From Planctomycetales bacterium ZRK34 (GTDB taxonomy: Bacteria; Planctomycetota; Phycisphaerae; Phycisphaerales; Zrk34), in NCBI GenBank assembly GCA_014873095.1, contig CP050848.1:992001-1056000 (forward strand): a stretch of DNA of 64,000 nt. The letters run 5' to 3'. The position numbers and the translations under genes are program-made. Shown piece after piece: positions 1-9,160 of this stretch (position 1 is the stretch's first letter; each line of letters begins with the position of its first letter). Below the pieces are notes generated by a model, which searched no databases, was not told where the DNA came from, and was given only the letters and a program-made list of their open reading frames with translations.

Positions 1-538
1 TAAATCCATCAGAACATTTCTCTTCTCGGTCTTCCATTGAACAGGACTGCTCAAGATATTTTAATTGTTTTATATACTGCGAAATCGTCTGGCATGTCCC
101 TCGATAGTTAGATTCAACAGTTGTGGATAAGATTTCAGGCATATCAGAAGACGTGAAATGTTGTATATCTTCCTGCCCCTCAGGGTCATATTTTAAAAAT
201 GACAAGTATACATTCGTCCCCCAAAAGGCGTCACGAAGGGCCATGACCAAGATCACCATCTCACGATCTGTCAACGTTTTGCCATAAAAATAGTCTGCAG
301 GATAGTGAGGCGTTGCCGCCTTGTTTCCACCACAGCCGAAGCATTTTGGCCACGTGTAATAATTACCTGTCACCGTGTGATAGCGTATCTGAAAATCTCG
401 CATCGCTTTTTCGACATTGACTCGATTCGCCGAGGGACCGCTCTCTGAACTACCGGCATGTGCAACGCATGGCGCGAGCCACATGGCAAGGAAGAAGGCA
501 GTCATCGCCAGGACCGACACCCGAAAGTTTGCTGTCAT
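1..538 (-). CDS. Secreted protein of unknown function (partial, C-terminus off the left edge)
   Basis: An open frame reads from an ATG at 538 leftwards to base 1 without a stop, so at least 179 residues are encoded and the C-terminus is missing. The start is supported by GAGGTGAT about 5 bases upstream. The first ~28 residues form a signal peptide (MTANFRVSVLAMTAFFLAMW, ending near AHAG), so the product is exported. The mature part has a CFGCGG cysteine cluster around residues 68-73 and two further cysteines near residues 150 and 167, suggesting disulfides or metal binding. I do not recognise the family. Codon use and modest GC resemble the accessory genes of the window. It lies downstream of the insertion sequence at 626-1648 on the same strand as the transposase. 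Confidence 0.6.
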   Translation of the reverse strand, partial: MTANFRVSVLAMTAFFLAMWLAPCVAHAGSSESGPSANRVNVEKAMRDFQIRYHTVTGNYYTWPKCFGCGGNKAATPHYPADYFYGKTLTDREMVILVMALRDAFWGTNVYLSFLKYDPEGQEDIQHFTSSDMPEILSTTVESNYRGTCQTISQYIKQLKYLEQSCSMEDREEKCSDGF

Positions 539-589
539 CGCTATCACCTCAAGCGGTAGATTGAAAGTGCAAAATACAAATTGATTCGT

Positions 590-1573
590 CTATTCAACAT
601 AAGCCTGCCGTTGCCATTTCTGACTTGCCCTGTAGAAAAGCTCTGCAAATCTGAGGATCATCAGGTTGTGGGTGACGGCGCGGAGGTTCATTTCGCGGCG
701 GCGGGTTTGATACTTTCGTGATGTCAGGGCGGAGCCAAAGTGGCGCTTGAGCATGAACATCACGGTCTCGACCTGCCAGCGCTGGCCGTAGGTCTCGTCG
801 TCGAAGGCGGTGGCCATGAGGTAACGCCATTTGCCGGTCGGCAGTTTGAGCGTCGGTCGACCGGCGGTGGCGGGGATCAGCGAGGTGATGTTCAGGTATT
901 CGCGCAGCAGGATGTGGTTGGGTTCGGAGTCGTAGCCGGCGTCGGCGATCAGCCGTTGCGGCACGGCGTTGACGCACATGCCGCCCATCAGCGGCAGCAG
1001 TTGATCGACATCGGGGCGCGGGCCCATCGTGGCGTGGGTGCCGAGGATCAGGTGGTTGTCGCAATCGGCCACGACGCCGAGTTTGGCGAATCGGCGATAG
1101 GTCGTGGTTTGATACAAACCCGGCGATCGCGCTTTTCTTCGCACAAAGTATCGGCTGGCGCCGTCGAGTTCGAAGCCCGTCGAGTCGGCAGCGGCAGTGT
1201 CGATCGCTTCGGCGATCAGCGGCGAAGTCTCCAGCGATGTGTCCGGATGACGATGCAACAGCGCCACGGTCTGCGCGAGCATGCGGCGGATCAGCGCGTC
1301 GCGCAGAAGCCGTCGCTCGGCCTTCTGCAGCGTGGTGAAGTGCGGCACCTTCGCAAGCTGCATGTCGCTGCACAGCGTCGGCCAGTCGATGAGCATGGCG
1401 ACGATGCCGCGATAGTCGTTGCGTGTGAACTGCCGCAGTACGAGGACGGCGAACAACTGCGGCAGCGTGAAGTCGTGACGCGAGAACCGGTGACCGTAGC
1501 GCGGCAGCACCCGCCGGCCGACCCCCAGGGCCATCGCCGTCACCCTCCGTGGCGACTTGGATGTCAGGCTCAT
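590..1573 (-). CDS. IS4/IS5-superfamily DDE transposase, copy 1
   Basis: Cut-and-paste DDE transposase of 327 codons. The catalytic residues are visible as D130 (AAADSTGF), D211 (ADAGYDSE) and E269 in YGQRWQVETVMFMLK, which fits the Y-x2-R-x3-E-x6-K signature of the IS4-like group. It differs from copy 2 at 16282 by only three substitutions within the element (V43I, S69G, P187S). The reading frame has no stop inside the element: it crosses the terminal repeat and ends 36 bp out in host DNA at 590, so the last 12 residues are host-encoded. It appears intact and could be active. A long open frame also exists in another frame over the same DNA; it lacks DDE motifs and is treated as a shadow. Confidence 0.9.
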   Translation of the reverse strand: MSLTSKSPRRVTAMALGVGRRVLPRYGHRFSRHDFTLPQLFAVLVLRQFTRNDYRGIVAMLIDWPTLCSDMQLAKVPHFTTLQKAERRLLRDALIRRMLAQTVALLHRHPDTSLETSPLIAEAIDTAAADSTGFELDGASRYFVRRKARSPGLYQTTTYRRFAKLGVVADCDNHLILGTHATMGPRPDVDQLLPLMGGMCVNAVPQRLIADAGYDSEPNHILLREYLNITSLIPATAGRPTLKLPTGKWRYLMATAFDDETYGQRWQVETVMFMLKRHFGSALTSRKYQTRRREMNLRAVTHNLMILRFAELFYRASQKWQRQAYVE

Positions 1574-1648
1574 CGTTCATCATCTAACGCCTTGGACCCA
1601 ACCGCGCAACCGAACACGCGCCGAACATCAGAGCTTTTCTACAGGGCA
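626..1648 (-). mobile_element. Insertion sequence, 1023 bp, copy 1, with 9-bp target duplication
   Basis: The ends are perfect inverted repeats of at least 19 bp, TGCCCTGTAGAAAAGCTCT at the left and its complement at the right. The element is flanked by the perfect 9-bp direct repeat TTTCTGACT at 617-625 and 1649-1657, which proves a discrete transposition event. It carries one transposase gene on the minus strand. A second copy of exactly the same length lies at 16207-17229 in the opposite orientation. The insertion point is 3 bp past the stop codon of the gene at 1661-2458, so that gene is untouched. Confidence 0.95.
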
Positions 1649-1660
1649 TTTCTGACTCGG

Positions 1661-2458
1661 TTACGGCATCTCGGAAACTTCGATAATCACTGGTTCCACT
1701 GCCTCGGGCTTCAGTTCTTCCGGCAGCGGCAGCATGGTTTCGTCGGCCTTGATCACGCCTGACATATGAGACGCGGCGATCTGCCGTGCTTCCTGAATCT
1801 GCTGCTTCTGGCTGAAGTTGAGGATGTTGTTTTCGATGGAACCGGCCGCCTCCGGGCGACGGGCGGCGCGGGTGAGTTGTTGAAGTTGTGCCTGGTTCAA
1901 CGTTGTGCCACGGTAAGGTTCGGGCAGGCCAGCATTATCTCGACGCTTCTGCCAGCGCGACTGCTGGGCGGTTTCCAGACGTACCACCAGTTGGCTGGCG
2001 AGATTGTCCAGCATCGCTTTCTTCGCTGTCGCGGCGTCGGCCAACTGCTTCTGTAATCCGGGCATCTGGCGCAGCACCGTTTCATTCCGCGGGCCCACGT
2101 GAATCTTCTGCATCGTCTGACGCAGATTGCGTTTGGCGGTTTGGATGTTGCGGTCATACTGGTCCGCGGCGGCCTTGTTCGCCAGGTACCAGTCACGAAT
2201 CGTCCCGATCATCTGCTCCGCCTGGACCTGCGTCAGCCCCATGGCGCCGAGGTCGGCGTTCGACATCGTCAGGTCACGCCGCAAGGCCTGCACGTGCTGG
2301 TAGTCGTAGACCGAGAGCGCCTCAACAGGCGTCGCAATCGCCGACTGCCCCTGCACGACACGCGGCAGCGCATACGCCAGAATCACCCAGGCGACCGCCA
2401 CAACGATCAACGCGGTGTTGAATGTGACTGCGAACCAATGTTTCTTGATAACCGCCAT
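1661..2458 (-). CDS. Membrane-anchored helical protein, function unknown
   Basis: A 265-residue protein with one N-terminal membrane segment (about residues 9-32, FAVTFNTALIVVAVAWVILA), which is an uncleaved anchor or signal peptide. A mostly helical, Gln/Ala-rich periplasmic body follows, with likely coiled coil at 85-165. The start ATG at 2458 has AAGGAG 7 bases upstream. The gene is transcribed divergently from gspD, with a 422-bp shared upstream region, so it may be co-regulated with the type II secretion operon. The helical body loosely recalls periplasmic Spy/CpxP-like chaperone folds, but I see no diagnostic motif and do not assign it. The insertion sequence copy 1 sits immediately after its stop codon. 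Confidence 0.75.
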   Translation of the reverse strand: MAVIKKHWFAVTFNTALIVVAVAWVILAYALPRVVQGQSAIATPVEALSVYDYQHVQALRRDLTMSNADLGAMGLTQVQAEQMIGTIRDWYLANKAAADQYDRNIQTAKRNLRQTMQKIHVGPRNETVLRQMPGLQKQLADAATAKKAMLDNLASQLVVRLETAQQSRWQKRRDNAGLPEPYRGTTLNQAQLQQLTRAARRPEAAGSIENNILNFSQKQQIQEARQIAASHMSGVIKADETMLPLPEELKPEAVEPVIIEVSEMP

Positions 2459-2880
2459 GGCAGGCTCCTTGATCTAGGCGCACCAATCGCGCACCGGAAT
2501 TTCAAGTTCTCCAACGTGTCGAATTCAGCGGGACGTCAGAACCGACGCCCCCACCAGACGCGCAAAAGCTCCCCAGGAATGACCCGGTTAATATAAGAAC
2601 CGACCCACGAAGGCCGGTTCACGTCAATGAATTCTTGATGTCCCGCCATGCGACCAAACCGACCGCAGAAAGCGAGAGTCGAAGGTTGAATTGTCCCCAG
2701 ATCGAACAACATAATACGTACTCGCACAATTCAAGGTGCGATTCCTTGTATACCGAGTTCACGACCGTGGTGTCAAGCCCATGTGAACAACTCATGAGAT
2801 ATTTTTCGCCATCCCCATACACAACGTTCTCGGGAGTTGGTACGATGCGCACCGTCTTCAGATTTTTTGAGGAATCCGGG
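2459..2880. promoter_or_regulatory. Divergent intergenic region upstream of gspD (duplicated at 27 kb)
   Basis: This 422-bp stretch holds no convincing gene; the open frame continuing upstream of gspD lacks a supported start. It must carry the promoters of both gspD and the divergent gene ending at 2458. A small dyad, GAACCG at 2597-2602 and CGGTTC at 2615-2620, is visible. A diverged copy of much of this region occurs at about 27040-27454: blocks such as GGAATTTCA-GTTCTCCAACGTG, GAATTCAGCGGGACGT and TACTCGCACAA are recognisable in both. Confidence 0.6.
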
Positions 2881-5181
2881 ATGCGCCACAAACATTTCTT
2901 CCAGCGGCAAGCGTTCCTTCATCAATGTGTTTTTTCGATTTTGCTGTGTCTCGTGACTTTCAATCTCACGACCCTCGCTGAAGACGACACGTCGATTCAA
3001 CTGAACCTGCCCGAAAATGTCGAACTGAAAATTCTCGTCGACTACGTGTCCGAGCGTTTGAACCTGAACATCTTTTATGACGAGCAGATCGCGAACAAGC
3101 GCGTCACGATCAAAGCCCCCGGGAAGATTCCCGTCGAGTCGCTGCTTGGTTTGCTTGAAAGCACGTTGAAAATGAAGGGGCTGGCGCTGGTCGACGCCGA
3201 GCAGCCGGGGTGGAAGCGCATCACGCAGATCCGACAACTGGCCGAGATTGCTGTACCTGCGGATGAAGCGGACCGAAAGACTGTGGCGGCAGTGACACAG
3301 ATATTTACGCTTCAATACGCCGATGCTCAGCGCGCCGACCAGATCATCAAGCCTTTTTTGACGCCGCAGAGCGGCAACTCGATTCCACTGGTTGACCAGC
3401 AGCTATTGATCGTGACCGACTACGTTTCGAACATGGCACGGGTGTCGAAGATGATCGCCCAGGTGGACCAACCGGGCGAACCGGCGGTCGTGCGATTCGT
3501 TGCTGTGGAGCACATGGAAGTTCAGCAACTGGCTCAGCAGTTGACGCAGGTGTTGTCCGCCAAGGCCAAAGGCTCTTCTTCCGGAGCGGGAGCGCGAAGC
3601 GCCCAACCCGACGTGGAGGTACTGCAAGACCCTCGAACGAATCAGTTGATCCTGGTGGGCTCGGGCGCCGCGGTAAGCGATGCCGAGACCTTCGCCCAAT
3701 CACTGGACGTGTCGTTGAACGTCGTACCGGAGGCGTACACATTCGAGTCAGCCTCACCGGAGGAAGTCGATCGGGTGTTCAAAGAGTTAATTGGCGAAGT
3801 CACGGCCAAAAAGCTGTATAAGTCGTCGGTCTACAAGAAGTCCAACATGTTGATTGTGACGACGACTCCGGATATTCATGCCAAGCTGGCGAAGCTGAAA
3901 ACGGAGGTCGATCAACCCGTCACCGAATCGCAGCGTCCGATTCGTTTCTACAAACTCGAAAACGCCACTGCCACGGAAGTGCTGGCCACGCTACGTTCGA
4001 TCGAAACCGAAGCCGGGTTAGGCGAGGCGAAGGTCAGCGGTGGCGACACGCGCTCGATGTATTCACGTGCGGGACGACTTAACGACGTTCCAGGAACGAC
4101 AGGCCCTAATCAGCCGCCGGTAAGCAATACGAACCAAACCGACCTGCCCCGACCGCCGGGCTATCGCCCGAGCAACACGGATGCAGAACAAACCACTGCC
4201 GGCGCCATCCCGACTTCGTCATTCGGCAATCTGAGCGCAGCCGTTGAACAGGGTAAAGCGCACGTCATGGCGGATGTGAACACCAATACCATCATTGTCG
4301 TCGCGCCCCCGGCGATGCAGGAGTTGTATGCACAACTCATCGAGCGGCTTGATCGCCGCCGCCCGCAGGTTCTGCTGGAAGCGACGATTGTGACACTGGA
4401 TACAAGCAACGGATACTCGTTTGGCGTGGAAGTTTCGCGTACGTCCGATGCCGGCGACAAGGGCAAAGTGTTGACGTTCGGATCGTTCGGCCTCAGCGAG
4501 GTGGATGCGGATACCGGGCGACTGTCTTTATCGCCGGGGCTGGGGTTCAACGGGGCATTGGTCAGTGCTGATATCGCGGATGTGATCATTCGGGCATTGA
4601 AGACCAATGCAAGGTCGAAGGTCGTCTCGGCGCCAAAGATACTGGTCAGCGACAACGCGACAGGCACCTTGACGAGCGTTAATGAAGCGCCGTTCACATC
4701 GGTCAACGCGTCGGACACGGTCGCGACCACGAGTTTTGCGGGATTCGCCTCAGCAGGTACGACGGTGACACTGACGCCGCACATCAGCGAAGGTGATCAC
4801 CTGCAGCTTGAATATCAGATTGAACTCAACAGCTTCACAGGCGATGGCAGCGAGACGGTGCCTCCGCCACGGCAGACCAACGGCATCAGCAGCGAAGTGT
4901 TGATCCCCGACGGACACACGATCATCGTTGGCGGACTCAAGCGGCAGGATCAGACCGAAAGCCGCTCGACGATTCCGCTGGTCGATCAGATTCCCTTGTT
5001 AGGTGATTTGATCGGCAACACATCGAACACGAGCGCGGATTCGAGTCTGTTCGTGTTCATTCGACCGGTCATTCTGCGTGATGACAAGTTCCGCGACCTG
5101 CTGTTTTACTCAAACCGTGACCAGCACGCCGCCGAGTTGGCCAGTGACTATCCGACCAGTAAGCCGATGCTGATTCGATGA
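2881..5181 (+). CDS. gspD: Type II secretion system secretin GspD
   Basis: Outer-membrane secretin forming the exit channel of the type II secretion system, 766 residues. The start is ATG 2881, preceded by GAGGAATCCGGG; it gives a typical signal peptide (about residues 1-34, ending LTTLAED). Then follow the N0 domain (about 38-105, with the IFYDEQIANKRV motif), N1-N3 repeats (about 130-430) with conserved ILVGSGAAV and MLIVTTTP strands, a Pro/Asn-rich linker, and the secretin core from about residue 495. The core contains LLEATIVTLDTSNGYSFGVE and ends with the conserved IPLLGDLIGN and FVFIRPVIL. The stop overlaps the gspE start (ATGA), indicating translational coupling. The N0-coding part has a decayed duplicate at 27455-27810. 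Confidence 0.95.
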   Translation: MRHKHFFQRQAFLHQCVFSILLCLVTFNLTTLAEDDTSIQLNLPENVELKILVDYVSERLNLNIFYDEQIANKRVTIKAPGKIPVESLLGLLESTLKMKGLALVDAEQPGWKRITQIRQLAEIAVPADEADRKTVAAVTQIFTLQYADAQRADQIIKPFLTPQSGNSIPLVDQQLLIVTDYVSNMARVSKMIAQVDQPGEPAVVRFVAVEHMEVQQLAQQLTQVLSAKAKGSSSGAGARSAQPDVEVLQDPRTNQLILVGSGAAVSDAETFAQSLDVSLNVVPEAYTFESASPEEVDRVFKELIGEVTAKKLYKSSVYKKSNMLIVTTTPDIHAKLAKLKTEVDQPVTESQRPIRFYKLENATATEVLATLRSIETEAGLGEAKVSGGDTRSMYSRAGRLNDVPGTTGPNQPPVSNTNQTDLPRPPGYRPSNTDAEQTTAGAIPTSSFGNLSAAVEQGKAHVMADVNTNTIIVVAPPAMQELYAQLIERLDRRRPQVLLEATIVTLDTSNGYSFGVEVSRTSDAGDKGKVLTFGSFGLSEVDADTGRLSLSPGLGFNGALVSADIADVIIRALKTNARSKVVSAPKILVSDNATGTLTSVNEAPFTSVNASDTVATTSFAGFASAGTTVTLTPHISEGDHLQLEYQIELNSFTGDGSETVPPPRQTNGISSEVLIPDGHTIIVGGLKRQDQTESRSTIPLVDQIPLLGDLIGNTSNTSADSSLFVFIRPVILRDDKFRDLLFYSNRDQHAAELASDYPTSKPMLIR

Positions 5182-6869
5182 GATCAATCACGTCCACCTC
5201 CGGAAACCCCGCTCCCGGAAATTTCCCCGGAAGCACTACCCCCGGGAATCCCGTCTCCGTGAGTGTGGCTGCGCCCCCGCCGGATCAGTTGCAATGTCTG
5301 GCGGAACGGTTGAACGTTGCATTCGTCGAGGACTTGTCATCCCATGAGATCGATCCCTCCTTCATCGAGCGCATTCCGATCAGTCATGCCCGGCGGCACG
5401 GGGTGCTGGGGCTGACTCGTGAAGGCAACACCTTGCTTGTCGCCATCACATCGCTTGATTCGTGGCAGAAATTAGATGTCATCGCCCGAACGATGGGGTG
5501 TATGGTTCGGCCGCTGGTCACGACGCCCGAGCAGCTAACGGGGGCAATCAACCGAGCCTATCAATCGCAGGAAGGCGCCGCCGAGTCATTCATCGAGCAC
5601 CTGCGAAAGGACGTCGATCAGATCATCGACCCCCGGAAGGATGGCCTGGCAGCCGGAGAGGACTTGCTCGATACAGCGGGCCGGGCGCCGGTGATCAAGC
5701 TGATCAATCTGGTGCTGTTCGAGGCGGTCAAGGCGCAGGCGTCGGATGTTCACGTGCAACCTTATGAAGACCGGGTGATCGTGCGGATGCGCATCGACGG
5801 CGTGCTGTTCGACGCGTTTGATCTGCCCAAAGGGCGCCAGGATGAAGTGGTCAGTCGCGTGAAGGTGATGGGCAAGATGAACATCGCTGAGAAGCGGCTA
5901 CCGCAGGACGGACGCACGACGGTGCAGGTGGGCGACCGCATCATCGACCTGCGCATCAGCGTGATTCCCACAAGCTTCGGCGAACGTATCGTGATCCGCC
6001 TGCTCGACAAGAGCGCCCGGCTGTATACATTGCCTGAACTCGGCATGCCCCCGGAAGTGTTGAATCAGTTCCGCGAGTTCATCACGGTCGAGCACGGATT
6101 GATTCTGGTCACCGGTCCGACCGGCAGCGGTAAATCGACGACGCTCTATGCCGCCCTGCAGCAGATCAACGGCAAAGAGAAGAACATTCTCACGCTCGAA
6201 GACCCCATCGAATATCAGCTGCCTGGGATCAGTCAGACGCAGGTGTCGACACGTAAAGGCATGACTTTCGCCAGCGGGCTGCGCAGCGTGCTGCGACAGG
6301 ACCCGGACATCATCATGGTGGGCGAAATCCGCGATCATGAGACGGCCGTGATGGCGATCCAGTCGGCACTGACGGGCCACCTGGTCTTCTCGACGCTGCA
6401 TACCAACGATGCGGCCAGTGCCGTGGCGCGATTGCTGGACCTTGGGATTGAACCCTACCTGGTGGCCAGTTCACTGGTGGCGGTGCTGGCCCAACGACTC
6501 ACGCGGCGCGTGTGCGACAAGTGCGCCCATCCGATTGAAGCGGACATCGCCGACCTGGCGAGGATCGGGATCGCCCCGGATGATGCGGTGGATGCGTCGA
6601 TTCGCAATGGAGTCGGCTGTGATGTTTGTCGTGACACGGGCTATCGTGGCCGTTTGGGTCTGTTTGAATTGCTGACGATCAACAACAAGGTGCGGCGACT
6701 GGTCAATGCCCGCCAGACCGCCGCGGCGATCAAATCGCAGGCGATTGAATCCGGCATGCGGACGTTGCGCGACGACGGAGTCGAGAAGGTCCTCGCAGGT
6801 CAAACCACCATCGATGAAGTGCTGCGTGTCACCATGCAGGCCCAGCCCGACGATGAGGATGAGGATTGA
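5178..6869 (+). CDS. gspE: Type II secretion ATPase GspE
   Basis: Cytoplasmic hexameric ATPase that powers pseudopilus assembly, 563 residues. An N-terminal MshEN-type segment (about residues 35-150) precedes the ATPase core. Walker A GPTGSGKST is near residues 311-319, an Asp box lies at LTLEDPIEYQ, Walker B is IIMVGEIRD, and the His box is in LVFSTLHTNDA. A four-cysteine zinc-binding insert (VCDKC and CDVC, about residues 444-485) is present as in GspE/PilB. The first ~30 residues are a low-complexity Pro/Gly linker coded by repeated CCCCGGAA-like strings, which is unusual. The ATG overlaps the gspD stop. Confidence 0.95.
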   Translation: MRSITSTSGNPAPGNFPGSTTPGNPVSVSVAAPPPDQLQCLAERLNVAFVEDLSSHEIDPSFIERIPISHARRHGVLGLTREGNTLLVAITSLDSWQKLDVIARTMGCMVRPLVTTPEQLTGAINRAYQSQEGAAESFIEHLRKDVDQIIDPRKDGLAAGEDLLDTAGRAPVIKLINLVLFEAVKAQASDVHVQPYEDRVIVRMRIDGVLFDAFDLPKGRQDEVVSRVKVMGKMNIAEKRLPQDGRTTVQVGDRIIDLRISVIPTSFGERIVIRLLDKSARLYTLPELGMPPEVLNQFREFITVEHGLILVTGPTGSGKSTTLYAALQQINGKEKNILTLEDPIEYQLPGISQTQVSTRKGMTFASGLRSVLRQDPDIIMVGEIRDHETAVMAIQSALTGHLVFSTLHTNDAASAVARLLDLGIEPYLVASSLVAVLAQRLTRRVCDKCAHPIEADIADLARIGIAPDDAVDASIRNGVGCDVCRDTGYRGRLGLFELLTINNKVRRLVNARQTAAAIKSQAIESGMRTLRDDGVEKVLAGQTTIDEVLRVTMQAQPDDEDED

Positions 6870-6871
6870 TC

Positions 6872-8128
6872 ATGCCGGTGTTCTCATACAAGGCGATCGA
6901 TCCTGCTTCATCGGGTGAACTGACGACCGGCACCGTCATTGCCGACACGGCCCGTGCGGCTCGGGATCAGCTCCGCCAGCGTGGCCTGGAAATCGAACAG
7001 ATTCGCACCACACGCTCCCGCCCCCGGAACTCCCGAAACCCCCGGATGGAAAAAGCCCAGGACGAGTCGGACAGTCGTGGAAGTTCGCCGCGCTGGTTCC
7101 GTCAGAGTTCGGGCCAGGTCACGACATTTCTTCGTGAGATTTCTACACTGCTGGCCGTCGGCGTGCCGCTTCTGGAAGCTCTCGATACCGTGTCACAGCA
7201 ATACCGCGGGCGTTTCCAGACTGTGATTCTGCAACTACGCGATGACGTATCCAGTGGTGTCGCTCTCGCCGAAGCGATGCGCCGGCAATCGGAGGTCTTC
7301 GACGAATTGGCCATCGCCATCACGCACGTCGGTGAGAACGCCGGCACACTCGATGACTCGCTGGCCCAAGTCGCCGACTTCCGTGAGCGATCCCAACAAC
7401 TTCGCGGGCGCGTCGGTACGGCGCTGATGTATCCGCTGATCGTGCTTTTGATGGGCCTCGGCGTGGCGGTGTTTTTAATGAGCTATGTCGTGCCGAATCT
7501 TCTGAGCATGCTGATCGAATCGGGACGTCCGCTGCCGACGACGACGTTGATCGTCAAAACACTCAGCGACGGATTGCGGCACTGGTGGTGGTTGATTCTG
7601 GCGGGCGTGCTGGGTCTCGGCTTGACGTTCAACATGCTGCTTTCAACCGAGCGCGGCCGCCTGAGTTGGGATCGACTCCAACTGAAACTGCCGCTCCTCG
7701 GCACCATCATCCGCAAACAGGTCATCGTGCGATTGTCCCTGATTATCGCGGCGCTGATGCGCAGCGGGGTGGAGTTCGTCGATACGTTGCGCATCGCCCG
7801 GCAAACGACGACCAATCGTGTCCTGGCGAGTTCGCTGGAAGATTGTGAGAAGGCGGTCATTGCCGGCCGTGACATCGGGCCGGCCCTGGCCGAGTCGGGG
7901 GCTTTCAGTCCGGCGGTCGTGCAGGTCTTCGCCGTCGGACAGCACTCGGGGCGGCTTGAAGACATGCTCGAACGTCTGGCGATGGACTACGACAAACAGG
8001 TGCAGACCGCCACGGCAAGGCTGACCGCCCTGTTGGAACCAATACTCATCATCGTGCTGGCGACCGTGGTCGGCTTCATCGCCTTCGCCACCGTCATGCC
8101 GATTCTGGAGGCTGGCAATGTATTGTGA
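6872..8128 (+). CDS. gspF: Type II secretion inner-membrane platform protein GspF
   Basis: Polytopic platform protein that couples GspE to pseudopilus growth, 418 residues. The start is ATG 6872, just after the gspE stop, with GAGGAT upstream; a TTG two codons earlier is less likely. MPVFSYKAID is the classic family start. Two T2SSF repeats are visible, at about 95-215 and 300-415, each with the GVPLLEALDT or GVEFVDTLRI signature, and three hydrophobic segments. A charged linker at about 45-75 (RSRPRNSRNPRMEKAQDESD) separates the N-terminal part and is partly coded by CCCCCGGA-rich DNA. It overlaps gspG by 11 bp. Confidence 0.93.
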   Translation: MPVFSYKAIDPASSGELTTGTVIADTARAARDQLRQRGLEIEQIRTTRSRPRNSRNPRMEKAQDESDSRGSSPRWFRQSSGQVTTFLREISTLLAVGVPLLEALDTVSQQYRGRFQTVILQLRDDVSSGVALAEAMRRQSEVFDELAIAITHVGENAGTLDDSLAQVADFRERSQQLRGRVGTALMYPLIVLLMGLGVAVFLMSYVVPNLLSMLIESGRPLPTTTLIVKTLSDGLRHWWWLILAGVLGLGLTFNMLLSTERGRLSWDRLQLKLPLLGTIIRKQVIVRLSLIIAALMRSGVEFVDTLRIARQTTTNRVLASSLEDCEKAVIAGRDIGPALAESGAFSPAVVQVFAVGQHSGRLEDMLERLAMDYDKQVQTATARLTALLEPILIIVLATVVGFIAFATVMPILEAGNVL

Positions 8129-8600
8129 AATGAGCATTCGACACGGCGCCGAGTACAGACTTGCAACGATGCGGCGCCACGATTTCCGCGGGCAAAGCTT
8201 CCGGGGGCGGGGATTCAGCCTTGTGGAGATCATGGTGGTGGTCGTCATCATCGGCCTGCTGGCCGGGGCGGTGGCAATCAAGGTAGGCGATTATGTCGAA
8301 ACCGCCCGCAGCACGCGGACCAAGAGCGACATCGCGACGATCGTCGGCGCGATTGAGACCTACCACGCCCAGCACGGCGTATATCCCACGACCGAACAGG
8401 GCTTGGACGTCCTGCCATTAAAGACCCGCAATGATCCGTGGGGGCGTCCGTACATCTATACGATCCCCGGGCGTGAGGAACCGTTCGACGTGATGAGTCT
8501 CGGCGCCGACGGTCGTGAAGGAGGAACCGAAGGCACCGCCGATGCGGACATCGGCAGTTGGCAGCTTGGCGATGCCTCGACGACCGGAGCCTCACCATGA
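8118..8600 (+). CDS. gspG: Major pseudopilin GspG
   Basis: Major type II pseudopilin, 160 residues. The prepilin peptidase site is RG-FSLVEIMVVVVIIGLLAG, with Glu at +5 of the mature chain. The mature protein keeps the GspG features THE family shows: YPTTEQGLDVL, DPWGRPYIYTIPG and the C-terminal LGADGREGGTEGTADADIG calcium-site-like loop. The chosen ATG at 8118 has a GGAGG box 7 bases upstream; this gives a long 32-residue leader. ATG 8169 would give a 15-residue leader but has no ribosome site. The leader is rich in FRG repeats (DFRGQSFRGRGF), shared with the GspH leader. Confidence 0.93.
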   Translation: MYCEMSIRHGAEYRLATMRRHDFRGQSFRGRGFSLVEIMVVVVIIGLLAGAVAIKVGDYVETARSTRTKSDIATIVGAIETYHAQHGVYPTTEQGLDVLPLKTRNDPWGRPYIYTIPGREEPFDVMSLGADGREGGTEGTADADIGSWQLGDASTTGASP

Positions 8601-9160
8601 ATTGCCAGAGAAACCACTTCCGGGGGTTCCGAAGACGGGATTTCCGGGGGCGAGGATTCACGTTGATTGAGATTGTCGCCGTGCTGGTGTTGATGGGCCT
8701 GCTGGCCAGCGCCGTCGCATGGACCATGGCCGATCGGCAACAGTCGGTGTTATTTGATGATGTCGCTGACCAGATCGAGCAACTTGATGCGTTGTCGCGC
8801 ATCTATGCCCGGCGGTTTAACCAAGCCATCATTCTGCATATTGATCTCGACGAACAGACGCTCTGGCGTTCACAAGAAGATACCCAGTACGCCAACGACG
8901 ATCTGCGATCGCATCGCCTGATGATCCCCGACCGCTATCGCATCGTGTCGATCATCACACCGCAACAGACGGTAGACGACCGCCGGTTGGACTTGCCGAT
9001 CGGCCCCGAGGGCCGCAGTGAAAGCTACGCGGTCCAGTTGACGGATTCCCAAGACACCCGCTGGCTGATGGTCAGCGGCATGACCGGCAGGATTCACGAA
9101 TACGCCGATGAACAATCGATCGAAAACATCTTCGCAATGCTCAGGCCTGTCACTGATTGA
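8597..9160 (+). CDS. gspH: Minor pseudopilin GspH
   Basis: GspH-type minor pseudopilin, 187 residues. ATG 8597 overlaps the gspG stop (ATGA). The leader HFRGFRRRDFRGRG ends at the cleavage site before FTLIEIVAVLVLMGLLAS, with Glu+5. The C-terminal globular part has no strong motif, as usual for this family; it is assigned by position in the operon and by the class III signal peptide. The leader DNA contains two TTCCGGGGG strings, like the gspG leader. Confidence 0.85.
   Translation: MNCQRNHFRGFRRRDFRGRGFTLIEIVAVLVLMGLLASAVAWTMADRQQSVLFDDVADQIEQLDALSRIYARRFNQAIILHIDLDEQTLWRSQEDTQYANDDLRSHRLMIPDRYRIVSIITPQQTVDDRRLDLPIGPEGRSESYAVQLTDSQDTRWLMVSGMTGRIHEYADEQSIENIFAMLRPVTD

Noticed and set aside
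594-1583. Long open frame overlapping transposase copy 1 in another frame (and 16272-17309 for copy 2)
   Set aside because: Arg/Ala/His-rich shadow of a GC-rich gene without DDE motifs; the transposase frame explains the element.
740-1762. 340-codon plus-strand frame antisense to the transposase, also 16165-17115 antisense to copy 2
   Set aside because: Antisense shadow; its composition and repeats mirror the codon bias of the transposase.
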